Of a stretch of 64,000 bases of DNA, positions 24,204-37,740 are shown in pieces; position 1 is the stretch's first letter; each line of letters opens with the position of its first letter. The position numbers and the translations under genes are program-made. This stretch comes from Macquaria australasica (taxonomy: Eukaryota; Chordata; Actinopteri; Centrarchiformes; Percichthyidae), in NCBI GenBank assembly GCA_005408345.1, contig SEMN01000539.1:124001-188000 (forward strand). The letters are read 5' to 3'. The notes under the pieces were generated by a model. It had not been told where the DNA came from and did no database searches. It saw only the letters and a list, made by a program, of their open reading frames with translations.

Positions 24204-27200
24204 GTAAGTACAACACACACCTGGTCTAATCCTTTTAAGTTCATAACTACTGGTGACTCACAAAGAAACAGTACACACGACATGACAATAGGAGGAATCG
24301 TGTGACACAGGCTCTCATATAGAATGGTGTGGCATATGTTTTTTATTTTGCATGTATTTTCAAGTTATGAGATTCCCCAGTGTTTGATATAAAAATGTCT
24401 CCCATGGGTGAAAATTGGTCTGCATCTTTTCTTCTACCTCTCCCACACGTTAACGCCCATCCCTGACCACAGCCAATAGGGGATAATGCATGGTTGACAC
24501 TTTGCCCCTCCCTGTGAGATGTAAATCTTGTTTTTCTCTGCTGACCACCACGCTCCCAGGAAAAGACAACAGTCTTCCAAATGACACGGTTGTAGACTTC
24601 CGATTACAGCCCTGTCACTTACTCTACCGACGTGTAAACACATGATGGAGAGACAGACAGAGTGAGAGAGACAGCTAGAGGGAGAGAGAGACGTGCTGGG
24701 GTGCGTGGGCTTCTTTTTGTTTGCCTCCAGACGTCAGACCTTTGGTTAGGAGGGCTAACATAAAACAGTTAAATCGACATGATGCCTTTAGTTAAGCTGT
24801 CTCACTGCACAAGCCCTTTGGCTTTCAGGGGGCTGAGTGAACATAAAACAATAAACAAAAGTCATTTCATTGTTGAGATGTCATTACCTTGTCTCTACAT
24901 TTCACTTCTTTTTTCTTTATCTTTTGGTCTTGTTAAAACAGCAGCAGCACCATCTATAGCTGTAATCTGTAAACATTTTGATCCCTGTGTCAAATTTTAT
25001 CACACATTCTTAGTCACACACTACAGTACCTCCTTCAAAAGATGTTTAAAAGGAGTTTTAAATGATACATTTCTGAATTATGGCAATCCAAATGATTATT
25101 ACAATAGGTTCAGCCATCCACAAGCATCTTTGTGATCCTGTGGGCTGTGAGAAGACAGTCCTAGCGCTGGCTTCGTCTTGGCCTCCTGACCAAAAGTGTG
25201 ATAATTTTAGACTCAAGTCTCTCACATGGTCTGGAGCAAGGACGGCATTTGGAAATAAACTTGGAATTTAGCTTAATTGCAGTTTACAGATTTAGGAGGG
25301 GCAGCGTTCTCTTCTTTATTTTCTTGCATAAATAGAGAGTGACTGGAGGCCAAAGACATGAGGTTTCAAAGCCACAAAAGAGGTTAAAGAACGTCAGAGG
25401 CAGTGAGGACACTTTTGAGCCTGGCTTCTTTGCTCTCCCTAAGGCTAAGCCATGCTCTACCCCTAATGTGAGATCCTTCTCCCCACTCACCAAATCCATC
25501 AGATTTATTATTCCACCCAGACCATTAGGTCTCCGCAGTAAAACTCGACTATTAGTTTTTAACTGCTTTATGCACGGCCAAGTTACAATGTTTGCTTTTT
25601 TCAGATGCTAATTTTTGTTGTAGGAGGTGCAGGAGGTTTCAGCTGGGAATTGTCCCCATTTTTGTTCAGCTGGATGATTCGTCCTCTGAGGTCCTCAAAC
25701 TTTGACAGCTTCTCTGCACACAGTGTTTGGGTCCAGATATTTCCCATTACCTCATTACCATTATGTGTAATTGCTCCCTGTCAAGTCATTTTTTAAATCT
25801 TTTTATGAAATCCTTTCCATTTTACGAAAACTGACTCCCTTACCTGAAAGTTATTTTTTGTTCATATCTGTGTGATGAACAAGAATAACATTTGAGGCTG
25901 TGTTGAATGGCGTGACAGCGCGATGAGAATGATATAATGAATTGTTGCCGGGATTTAGCAAACAGGCGGAGATGTAATGGATGTGTTTCAGGTGGGGTAC
26001 CATGGGACGGGACATAAACTGTGCACCAGTTCAACAGATTAAGAGTCTCCTCACTGCCTCTCTTGCTGCTTTGTCTCTGGGTGTGAATGATTGAGTATCT
26101 GGGACTCCCTCATGGTCAAGGTTGCTTGGATGATAGGGCTTAGGACAAGATAAATCTTTAAACACATTCAAAGGCACTCAAAAAACGTGTACCCTTGTAT
26201 TAATGCAAATCTTTACAGATGCAAAGACACACACAAATACATATGCACACTTTCATGTATGCACACACACAGTGCGAGTTGGAAGGAATGCCGTGCAAGT
26301 AAAGATAAAAGCCATGTTCTGGAGACAAATGATGAGAAAAATGGCCGTTATTAGTGTGCTCTGCTGAAAAGTATGCCATCCAAACTGCAGTATGTCCACA
26401 TTAGCTAGAAGCCATCACCGCCTCAGACCTGGAAAAATAGTCACTTCAAAGAGGAGGTAGATCAAACTCAAAAAACAAGACCTCGACATGGGGCATACAT
26501 CACTGGAGAAAATGGGCTGGTAGACGCGTATGTGGGTGATGAAGAGGTTCGCTGGGAAGAATAAGTAAGATTCAAGGACTGAGACCATGGGTCTTGAGAT
26601 AGGATGAGCATGTAAGCTTTTGCTCCCAAAGGATAAGCGGAGTGATTCAGGGAGGAAATGGTGAGTGACTGGGGGCTATGGAAAAATGTGTTAAGTAAAA
26701 AAACAGGAAGAAATGGAGGAAAGATGGAAAGAATGAATAGTCACTAGAAACTATTCATTTCACTGGTGGCTGATAATGTGTTGGGGTAAAGTTCATGGCT
26801 AGATTAGTATATTTGTTTGAATGATTTGAGCATAAATCACTGAGTGGTATGAATAAAGTATTATTGTCCAAGTGCAGGTGTGAATGAGTCATTATAGCGG
26901 TTCTCTCCAGCACAAACTGTCATTTGTAAGTGTCAACATTTGCACATATTTTTTAATTGTCCCAATTCTTTAATGGCTGATACTGATTTATAATTCACTC
27001 TGTTTATCTGCAACTCAGATTTGGCTGAAACTTGAAGGGAAGTAGGAGAATTAACAGCTTCTCCTGCTGTATTTAATCAAAAAATGATTTACTTCAATGG
27101 ATTTATTATTTTCACAAGAAAAAAGGACCAATACATAACCACTCCTTTCTCCATGGAATAGGCAGATAACACTTGGAATTACATTCATGTTCAACTGATT

Positions 27201-30200
27201 TACAATATAGTTTTACGGTCACTGGTCAATGGCCTGGCCTGTGGATAGTCAGTGTCGACTATTTCAGTATTTAACCAAGGCTGTGATCTTTCCCTAATCT
27301 TAATCAAGTGTTCCAAACCTTAACCATACCTCACAGCCCTAACCTAAACTAAGTGCTTTGCCTAAATATAACTATAACAAGAGTGAGAGTTTATCCTGGG
27401 GAGGACGTGCATGTTTGTACATGGCAATCCATCTTATAAGTGTTTTGTTGTTGGTGGTGGACCAGTCAACCTTAATAACTAATTGACAGGACCAGATGTT
27501 GTAGGAAAAACAAGTGAAAAGTGTTCACAGTGAATTTTTACAGATACATGCAATCTGGATTTTTTTCAGTTGCATTCAATATAAACATTTTGTCACACCT
27601 GTCAGTGTGAATGGTTGGAGAACACCCTGCAGAAGGATTGGTGTGAGCCAGTTTTGATACTGTGTTTGTTCTTCCTATTCACTAACCCTCCCCTCCTTGA
27701 GAGCGTGCTGTGTGATTGACAGATGAGAATGATTTTTGAGGTCACAAGACGTGCATACCTGAGAGTAGGACCCAGTTTCATGACCAGACAGGCTGACACT
27801 CCAGTATAATATTTGCTAGTTACAGACAAGTGGTTTATTAATGTAGGAAGGGTGTGGATCTGTTACCCAGATCACCCTGCGGAGAATTTGTGACAAATCA
27901 ATCACTTACTCTTTCCCTTTTCTGAACTGTGGCACAGAGATAAATACATCAAAAAGTGTGCTCAAACAAAGGTAAAGGTTATTTTACAGCCATATATGAA
28001 CATAAATCCAGCTTTTTTGTTGTGTTTACAATAGCCTCGCAGACTACAGATGTTTTAAAGGAAGTCCAGCCTGTGTTTTAAACACCATTGTAGGCTAATT
28101 GAGGAGTGTGTATCCTGGAGATGACCCCTCCAGTGTTGCCCTCACTCTCACCCCAACCAAAACCCCAACAGTGTTCAAAATACTGCAACTGCATTACTCA
28201 GAGCAGAAAGTTAACTCATGTATAGTTTTACACCAAGGGTTAACCTTTAGCTATAAACTTAAACAGGTAAATTATATGTCTCCAAAATTACAGCCTTTAT
28301 GCAGCTTTGATTTTACGAACTGCATGATGACCACAGTGAGTAATACAACAATGAGAGCTGCGTTCTAGTGAGCTGAATGTGGCTCTGGATTCAAAGTCTA
28401 GTACATTTGAAGAGGAATATAATGACTACCTAGACATATAGTATTGACTTTGTGCTATTTTGTTTAGATAATATGAAACTCATGTAGCCTATGCTACAAT
28501 ATGTAAAGCCCTCAAGCTGAGTCACTTGAAGTTAGTCACTCAAAGTCAGTACAAGCCCCTGCAAAATAGTACCTTCAGAACCTTCTGTAGCACCTTGACC
28601 CTAACTGAATCAGTCACTGAAAATGTCATTGTAGTACATACAGCACCTCCTGCCTGAGTTTGTTCACGTTGGTAATCATTCATTTCTGTCTTCAGTGAAC
28701 AGAAAATAAAAAATAGTATAATGGTTCTGTAGGATTAATCTCTATTGTTATATGAATGAAAAACTCCATAGCAAATGAGCTAGAAAACATGTAAGTGGTA
28801 GCAGTGATATCAGAATTGATTTCCTATGCGTTAGGCCTCATGAACATGCTTAGAAAGACAGCTCTAATATAAAGCTGTAGATAAGGTTTAGACAAACATT
28901 GCATGAGTGTCAGTTTTGGATTTCTGGCCAATAGAGACCTTTCAGGGTTTTATTAGAACTGAAGTAGATCTTGTTAAAAATGCTGTGGCTAAAAGCAAAT
29001 TTGCTGGTCTAACTACAACAATTAACGTATTAAAAGGTAAAAAGTCAAGTTTGTAAAATATTCAACTGGATAATTTCCAATGACCCAGCACTTACTTTGT
29101 ACCATGCTCAGATTACTCTCTTTGAAAAACATACTCTCAAGCCCATAGCTACTGTTTTGCCCCCACACCTTACGCATTACCAACTGCAAATGCGTTTCTT
29201 TTGGTTCTTTGGTTGCTGACTGGGATTACGTAATGCCTTTCTAAAAGTTAAAATTTTATTTGTAAGCAATTGATTGTGTAAGTTCTCACATTTATGGACT
29301 TGTTGCCTTTTAAATTTTTATGTGATATTTTATTTGAAAAGGTTGTTTCCACTCCCTATCACCACTTATACTATCAATTACCTCGACCTTCGTCAGGTTC
29401 CCCTTTCCTTGTGGTTTTTTGCTGTCACTCATCTCCTCAGATGACACGATATCAAGGATACCATCAACCTCAAGATAGGGCTTGTTGAGATATCCCTATT
29501 TAACACAGAGTTTTACCCATAGAGAGAAGTGAGATCATCACCACTTTCTGCACATATTCAGTGACATACATGTAGGCACACAACCACAGATACAGTACAT
29601 GCACACACTTCCAGCCACAGTTATTCACACTGGCTCATTGTACTGTCCACATCTCCAATACTGTATTAATTATGTGTTACAGCAAAGGCCCATTATCTGT
29701 CAAACAAAGCATTCACATGTCATGTCTCTCTCTCTCACCCTCTTCATTTCAATTTCCCCTCAAGCACTGTGATGACAGTACATTATTCAACCCACAAGAA
29801 AGTTAAAGATAGTTTTTTTAAAGGAAACCATGGAGAAACAAAATGAGAAAAAGGAAAAGCTTTGTTTTTCTTTTGTTTTTTTTAATTATTTTTTTGTAAA
29901 AAAAAAGATGACAGTGAATGTTGACAAAGGTGGATATGGGGTTATACGCAGGTAAAGTGGAAGAAAAGTGGCACTGCTGAAAATTGCGTGTTTGGTCTCA
30001 CGCAATATGTATTTTAAGGCATTCCTGTTTGGAGCCGCAAAATATGGGAGGAGGGAATGAAAATTTGGCCTCTGTGGCAGAGGAAGCTGGGTCTGAAATT
30101 TTAACTCCTGGGAAAACAGGTGTAAAATCTGCAGCAATCTTTAATTGGACACAAAAGGAGGATGAGAGACTACAGCCAGGTTGAAACACTGAGGGAAAGA

Positions 30201-30309
30201 GAGAGAAAGAGAAAACGCAAATTAAAAGATGCATTACAAAGTTACTTGCTACGGATTTGCTAATAAGCACTAAACACAAAGTACAGCTGAGGCTTAAGGA
30301 TTAATATTT
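24204..30309. other. unique noncoding stretch
   Basis: Six kilobases of AT-rich sequence with no supported gene or recognised transposon. A CA-rich patch lies at 26225-26275. The frames of up to 118 codons (for example 24779-25135) are compositionally unremarkable and have no domain. Confidence 0.55.
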
Positions 30310-30432
30310 TGATCTGCTGGTAGTGCTAGAGGAAAAGTCAGTAGGATTCATCGTCTGGGAACCATGAATATCTGTACAAACTTTTGTGTCAATCCATCTT
30401 GTAGATGTTGAGATATTTCACAGGATAAGTGA
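30310..30432 (-). repeat. dispersed fish repeat fragment (same family as 35110-35670)
   Basis: On the minus strand it reads 'acagatattcatggttccc', 'gacttttcctctagcac' and a preceding gaaatatctcaacatctac segment. This follows the order seen in the longer + strand copy at 35.1-35.7 kb. It is a partial copy. Confidence 0.5.
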
Positions 30433-33400
30433 AAGCTTCAATCTGCTAGTGAACATGCTAGAAATGTTCAGTTCATGCACAAATTATTCTTTCACATCGA
30501 ATCTTCAAAGTTAACTTGCTATACTGAATCACCATAGTGTCACTGGCTGAATCACTAGCTTTTAGCAGTAGAGCTCCGCTTACTGGTGGCTAAGAGCACC
30601 ATTATCAGCTACATAGTATGTTACTTCCTTTTACTTTGTCTTAAATAATAGGCTGTTGAGCTATTAACCTTATGTGCAGTGCTTGTATTGGCTGGTTTTG
30701 TACTGAAGTGAATGTAATCAGCTTGGAGTAGCAACAAACCGAATGTGCTATTGAGCTGAAGATAGTCTGAATCAGTGCTGAATGCTGTGGTGGTATTAAC
30801 AGTGATGCTGTTCACATGCTGTTGTACGTACTGAAGTGCATTTGAATGGCGATGCGACTGATTAGCTTAGGAAAAAAGAGTGAACAAAGACCAGACCAAA
30901 GTGGTAGATCATTGCTGTCCCTAGAGCCATGCCACTAGCGTAAAGCTGAAGCTTTCTTTTTGTTCGTTTCACTAAGCTGTTTCTGGTGTAAAAAGATCAA
31001 ATTGGCTTTATCACTTTCTCAGATTCATTTATTCAGATGCATTAGTCCGATGTTGATATCATTCTCAAGCTTAATATACTCCATGTGGAGAAATGTCTTG
31101 ATAGGAGGATGATATGACATATTTTTCAATATCATGTCAGCAAATTTATACAAATGATTAATTATTTCTTGACTCATTTACCCAAAGGGTTGTCATTATT
31201 GACCAATTTAATTATCAACTACACCCTCACTGCCACTGCCAGTAATTGTTGCCAAAAATTAAACAAGTCCCATAAAAGACCAGAAGGGAGGTGCTTCACA
31301 CAAATAAGCCAAGTTTCAGTCATTTCCGTATTCTCTGTTGTGTTCTTTATGTCCACAGTATTGTGCCTTGAACTCAGCACCATTGTACAACCCATCATGG
31401 TTCTCTGGCGCCTCTGCTCATCTGTAACATGTTCATGGGTCCAGCCGGCATACACACTAGAGCATGCCGGCGGGCCTTTGATCTCTCTCCCCTCCTGGGC
31501 CTCCTCATAAGGGTGAGCCTCCGCAAGCTTGTCCAGCCTGGATACATCTAGATTTTGATCTAACATTGATCTAATTCACTGTATCTATGCAAACAGTATG
31601 TCACCCCAGGGACACGCTATGGAACTTGTGCGGGCTTCTCGGATAGAGCTGCAAGCATCCATGAGCACTTGTGCGCTGCAGGTCCAGTTATTGTCTCCCT
31701 CTGTAGGCCCCCAGTCCTAAGGAATGCCAGTGGCTGCCACTTCCAGCATTTTCGCTCCCAGTAATTCACTCCAAAGGCAGAGGAGCCCTCATATCTGTGC
31801 CATATGCTACACTATGCTCAGATGTTTAAGCAATGTGTTATTGGGGTTTAGCTATTGCCTAAGATGGGCCTTAATGATAAGGCATTTGTGAGATGCATTT
31901 AGCTGTGTTGATAGATGTTTACATAGAATACCTGCTAAGTGGAATAAAGAGAGGTAGATGATTTATATGGAGTCAGTTCACTGTAATGTGGCACCGTACA
32001 AACTCTGGGAATATGCAGTGGATTATCGTGTGTATATATACATCTGTGTCTGTTTATATGTGTGTGCATACATCCGTATATGTGTGTGCATATTTGCACA
32101 TATCTGTGTATGTGATGTGTGTGATGTAAGGACAGTGAAATATTGTGTTGACTTTACTCTGTTATGCTCTTGTCGTGAGTCTCAGTGAGTGGAGGTTGGC
32201 TTGACTCTCTTGTTTTGGATAATTGTACGCTGCCGAGGTCTGTGGTCCCCTTCTCTGTCTCCCTGTGGCCTAGGCTGCAAGAGCCATATTTAGGTTGCAC
32301 GTCCTCCTCATCCTATCCTGTCTCATCCCCATCCTGTCCGACACACACCCACAATGCAGTAGGGGGCAGATAAAGGGAGAGCAAGTGGTCCAGAGGCCAG
32401 GCTGTAGGTGCCTTAGGAAACTGTGCTACGTTACTACAAGACTTGTCTTGACTTCTCAGTAGTGTTCAGAATCTTTGTTTTGGACCTGTTTTGTGGACAT
32501 AAAGTTGGTTTGGTTACATAAATGTTTTTTAGGCAATTTATGTAACCAAAAATAGTACTAGTGTTATTTTATTTTTACAGGTTGTGCTCTACTTTTCTGT
32601 GGTATTATAGGGCATTGCAGTGTGTTTATGAAATGAGGCTAAGTCGCACTTTGGATGGTTCAACTTGAGTGCAACTTGTGTTCTGTGCTGTGTACTTTCC
32701 ATTTAGTGAAAATCATGAACTGGGATTGTATCATTTGGAATATTTCAGACAAATTTGTAACATAGAGTTACCGAGTGCTCAGACCAAAAATAGCACTGAG
32801 AGGAAACAAAAACAACAAAACAAAACACAAAGGGCTGCATTTGTGGGGGCGTGCTGCTTCAGGTACCAGTGAGACAATGAAATACAATCGAGGAAGGCTG
32901 GTTTGAGTTGTAGACCCATAGGTTTTGAAGGCTCATCAGACCCTAAAACACTGCATAGCAAACAATAATACTTCACAATTCTGATAAGTTATCACGGCAG
33001 CAATCATTTTATCCTCCATAGCAACAAACAGTCGATATATGTCGTCCACATTTTGCAGGGCCAATTCCTGTCTGAATATGGTGTTACCGAAGGCAAGGGT
33101 ATGTTCAAAACAAAGTAGTTCATACAACATGTTGTCCAATCACGTCGGAAGGCAAAAGTGTGTTCATAGCTGCTCTGAATGGCTACATTTGAAGGGGCAA
33201 TATACAGTAATCGTGCATACTGGATTTTGTTCTCCTATTGTGTAACTTTTCATTCTTGTCATAGGCATAAGCATAAGTAAAAGTTGCTCTTTCATGTGGT
33301 GCTCGACTCTAGGGTGGGCCAAGGGAATTTTGATTACAATAACGACCATGCCTAATATACTTTTCCATAGGTTGTCTCTTTTTTCTTTTTTTGTTTATCA

Positions 33401-35109
33401 CATTCTTCTATGTCATAAATATAGTGAGCATGTGTGTATTACTGAAGATCCATAGGACATTGGTCTCTTTTGATGATAACGTATGAGATATATATCTATC
33501 CAGGAGCACAAAGCTCTACACCCTCAGGGAATGTGACTGTTTTGAAAAGAAAGACCTGTTCATACATCTAATATTTTACTCACTGTTCTCTTGACACTGC
33601 TGTGCTTTTTTCAGGTCATTCATGAGTCATAGAGAAACTGTCAGTCAAGTGAAGTCATGGCTAAACTATAGGTACCACGCTTTAAATCAAAATCTATAAG
33701 TGCTATACATACAGTAGATTCTTGCGGGGCTACAGTGTGGCGTGTGCTGGAGTGTGATCATGCGTGGTTCTCAAGGCACTGCCTGCATCAACTCGTATGC
33801 CTGTCTCCTGCGGCGAATGATAGTAAGAGCAGGTGTTACTGCAAACAAAGGCCCATGGGAGAACTCTTGATTTCTCTGGCTCAACCTCTCTTTTTCCTTC
33901 GCTCTCTCCTTGTCTCTCACATATGCACTTTCGCACCCAATTTGAATTCCAATCATTATCTGCTGAAATCACCCATGTAATGCATATGCATGTTTTATAG
34001 CTAGAGGGCTACATTTTTATTTTTCTTTACCTATAGACTCTTTACCAGGGACGACTTTTAGTAACTGATTAAAAGTGAGACTTTTAATCATTCTGGGACG
34101 CTCCTCTGTTTAAGTGAGCCCTGTGACCCTGTTATGCAGAGTTTTTTTGAGTATATCCTAATCTGACAGTAGTGTACCCGTATGAACTGATGGGCTTATA
34201 TGATTCACTGTTGGTATGGGGTACATAATAAGGTCATAAGCATTATGTAAACTTTTATCCACAGAAGCACCTGCCTGTGGTTAGAGTTATTTAGACTGTG
34301 AAGAATGAGAGGGTATTAGACTGGGAGAGATGCTGTCAGCCAAGTAGGTGCTGTAGACACCATTAGACATAGAAGATCTGGAAAATATGTGGGTGTTTGG
34401 AGACTTGGGAGGTCTTCTGTAAAGAAGCCAAAAAACGCTTGTTTTGTCGTTAAATATTTTAAAATCACTGACATATCTCAAGGCACATGCCAGGCTGATT
34501 CAATTTCCAGTGATTTCACTTCATCGCCTTTACAGGAATATATTTCTGCCCTTTGCCATTGCACAACAAACCTTACTGGTGATGACTAAATGATTCTAGT
34601 TATTGTGAATTGTTTCCAAACCTCCACTCCATGAAATAAAAAAAACACGATTTCCTTCATTTTCCAATAACCACCGTCATCATTTAAATTCCTTGTCATT
34701 CCCCTTGTAGATGCTCGTAAGCCCTACTCTTGACTGGAATTGGGATGCAGAGTTTCCAGTGTGTGTGTGTGTGTTACTCATTCCAATATTTCCCATCACT
34801 TCAAGTCCTCTGGTATCACAACCAGTAGAGTAAAAATAATGAGACGCTTAATTAGAGATCATCTGACGTCCCAGGTTAGGGGTCATAATAAAGCCCCCAC
34901 TCATGACACATCATGTGTATGTCTGTCTAGTTGGTCACTATGTCAGATTAGGTGATCATGTTCTCTAAAGTTCTAGATGTGGCTTGGATAAGAAACATGT
35001 CAGACTACACGTTGAACACCGCACAACCCAGTAGGTTTGCTTGCAGTTTTTAGCCACTCTAGCAGCGTGGCTCAAGGGACGGCAATGATGGTCTGTCAGT
35101 TGTTCAATC
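30433..35109. other. unique noncoding stretch
   Basis: No supported gene. Frames on opposite strands overlap at 31154-31566; this patch (about 31219-31800) is GC-richer and non-repetitive and includes an 8-bp perfect inverted repeat GCCGGCAT/ATGCCGGC (31444-31471). A TG/TA-rich degenerate microsatellite lies at about 32029-32125. A 14-bp perfect inverted repeat lies at 32509-32550. Confidence 0.5.
32509..32550. other. perfect 14-bp inverted repeat, 14-bp spacer
   Basis: TTTGGTTACATAAA (32509-32522) and TTTATGTAACCAAA (32537-32550) are exact reverse complements around the spacer tgttttttaggcaa. It could form a hairpin; function unknown. Confidence 0.85.
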
Positions 35110-35670
35110 ACTTTTGTCCAGATTGAAATATCTCACAAATATGGATTGCCATGAAACTTTGTACAGACATTCATGGGCCTCAGAGGATGAATTGTAATGA
35201 CTTAAGAGATTCCCTTACCTTTCGTCTAACCATGAGGTTTTGGTTAAGAGTGAAGTGTTTCGACAACTATTGCATGGATTACCATGAAATTTTGTAAAGA
35301 TATTAATGGCTCCCAGAAGATGTATCCTGATGAATTTGATGATCCCCAGACTTTCTATTGAGCGCCGCCAGTATGTCAAAGTTATCACTTAAATATCTCA
35401 TTATCTACCAAGGGAAACAGCCTTGAGGCAAATTGTGATTAGTGATATTGGGCTATAAAAATCGATGTATCCTAATGACTTCCTAGTGATTCCCTGACTT
35501 TTCCTCTAGTGCCACCAGCAAGTTGACATTTGTGGTTCAGAGTGAAGTGTCTCAACAACTATTGGATGGATTACCATATGATTTGATGCAGACCTTAACA
35601 GTTGTTGTGCTAATTAGCAGACATTTGCATGCTTACATACTAAACTAAGATGGTAGCAGTGGTAAACATT
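35110..35670 (+). repeat. dispersed fish repeat with internal tandem units
   Basis: A copy of a common teleost repeat with the phrases 'atggattgccatgaaacttt', 'acagacattcatgggcctc', 'gacttttcctctagtgccac' and 'catactaaactaagatgg'. The core ATGGATT(G/A)CCAT recurs at 35141, 35274 and 35566, spaced 133 and 292 bp, so the element contains about four units of 133-146 bp. Frames across it are broken. It is non-coding. Confidence 0.65.
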
Positions 35671-37162
35671 GATGAAAACATAAAATAATGACCCCTCTGC
35701 TTACAACATCCACACACAGATAAACTATGTAATATTGGCACACACACCACATGACAGGAAAGGGTGATTGGACAGGAGGGGCCAGAGATAAACTTCCAGG
35801 ATCAGGAATGCCAAAAACCATGGCATTCAAAGTGTCACCAAACACATCATAGATGTTTTCAAACTAGGCAAGAAAAGGCAAAAAATTCGGACATACTAGT
35901 TTTTCTTTTGAGACCTTGAGAGATGTCCCAGAGGCAGAATTGGTTGTCTTCAAGTATGACAGACTATTGTTGGATCAGACCATTAACGGGCGGGTATCTT
36001 GGAGTCTGATCCCTGCATGTAAACTGTCACCACCAACGCTGTGTGAGCAGCCTATGACGGCAAAGTACTGTTATTGATTTGCATACATAGGTATACACAT
36101 TCTTATGCATATCCCATTTACATGTGCATATGCTGGCATGCAAGAAAACACAGACAATCACACAAAACCATGAAGACTGAGAGACACAGCCACATACTGT
36201 ACATGCAGACATTTGGGATACTGGCCTAAATATGTGAACAGTTGTTAGGTCTTAGCACATTAGGAAATTCTGCTGAATGAGGGTGAGAGAAATGCAAATG
36301 TTTTAAACAAGACAAGCGGGAATTGGGGAGGCTATGGGGGATTGAGGGATGACCATCCAGCAGAGAGAGGAAGCTGTGCCAGATTCTCAAAGACTACACT
36401 ATGACTCATGGGTCAAGGCCCCCATGCCTGTAAACAGGATTTTTCTCATAATTTGAGCAGTGAATCACATGCTGCACTCAAACACGCTCTGCTTTTCTGT
36501 TTTAGAGATGGGCAGAGAGTCAGAAATGAAGCAAGGGATAGTAAGCCAGTTATCAGCGGAGAGGAGGAGTATGTGTGAACAAAATCAAAGGCATGTTGAG
36601 GATGCAGCTGATGACCATTGTGATATCCCATGTGTGGTGATAAAGCTAGGGCTAAACTGATGATCATGATCTGGTTTTCCAGTACAAATCCCTCCACTCC
36701 CGCAGGGCTGGGATGTGTTGTGAAAGCTGTTGTATGTCAAGGTCATGGTTAGGTTGTCAGCACTGCTCTGGTTTATCTCTTGATCAGGTTACAAGATGAC
36801 CGAAGAGCTGGACTGGATATACTCTCCTCCTCTTGACCCTGTCACTTTTGTCTCTACAAGTGCAATTTTTGTGTACATGCAGTAAAAAAGCCGATGAGGA
36901 TATTCTCGTTAATTTAGGACAGGCTTTTGCTGGCCTCTTGGTTAAGTCTCACGGCTTGCCTTGAACAATCAATTCAAAATTTAGCCACACTTCTCTTCTT
37001 TTCTTTGCACTCTCTTCCTTTCCTTCATTGAGATCATGACCTCTGAGGAAACTCCCAGTAGGTTTGCCTTTTAACGGACACACAGGCTGCACAATAAGCA
37101 TAGTGCATTCCTCACATTCTTGGAAAGACAGTGTCAACGCTATTAAAACCTTAAAGTGAAAG
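35671..37162. other. unique noncoding stretch
   Basis: No gene supported. An acceptor-like tract (ctctgcttttctgttttag, ending about 36505) precedes an open frame to 36657 with a charged, methionine-bearing translation. No matching donor is visible and the peptide is not recognised. Confidence 0.45.
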
Positions 37163-37165
37163 GTG

Positions 37166-37204
<39 letters not shown>

Positions 37205-37245
37205 GTGTGCGTGTGTGCGTGCGTGTGTGCGTGTGTGTGCGTGTG

Positions 37246-37278
<33 letters not shown>

Positions 37279-37300
37279 GTGCGTGCGTGTGTGTGCGTGC
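37163..37300. repeat. 138-bp alternating purine-pyrimidine tract, (GT)n/(GC)n
   Basis: Strict GT alternation with many GC steps, including a run of GTGC tetranucleotides at about 37247-37280. Alternating purine-pyrimidine DNA with GC steps is the classic Z-DNA substrate. The Cys-Val/Cys-Ala and His-Thr/Ala frames across it are artefacts. Confidence 0.93.
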
Positions 37301-37518
37301 ATTGCAGCTGGGAAGGCCATATTACACTATGTCACATGCAGCAGTCAGGCATCCATGAGCTGACCTGTGCATGTCTCAGAATCATCTATTAAATACCTTC
37401 AGTAGACCATAGATTTACAGTCGTAGTTTAACAGTTCCTGAAACCAGACTACAGTTGAAACAGTATGGACCGCAAACTCCAAAAGGATTCCTTCTTTTGC
37501 CGTACAGTGAGCTCCCTA

Positions 37519-37519
<1 letters not shown>

Positions 37520-37565
<46 letters not shown>
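37520..37565. repeat. (CA)23 microsatellite
   Basis: About 23 uninterrupted CA units. Confidence 0.95.
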
Positions 37566-37566
<1 letters not shown>

Positions 37567-37676
37567 TTTAATAATAGCAGGTGTGTCTCCCTCATCATAC
37601 AGCTGCACACCAGAGCACGAGAGTGAGGTAGAGCTATACGGATAGAAAGGCACATACTGTAAGCATAGTGAGTGCA

Positions 37677-37740
37677 TGTGTGTGTGGGGGTGTGTGTGTG
37701 TGTGTGTGGGGGGTGGGGGGTGGGGGGGGGGGAGAGAGGG
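37677..37740 (+). repeat. (TG)n followed by G-rich quadruplex tract
   Basis: TG repeats pass into G6 T G6 T G11 AGAGA GGG (37708-37740), which satisfies four G-tracts with very short loops. It is a strong predicted G-quadruplex on the + strand. Confidence 0.88.

Noticed and set aside
36490..36657. Acceptor-like tract followed by a charged open frame
   Set aside because: No donor site could be placed and the peptide is not recognised; kept only as a note in the region description.
36949..37392. His-Thr-rich and Cys-Val-rich open frames
   Set aside because: Direct translations of the alternating GT/GC microsatellite on each strand.
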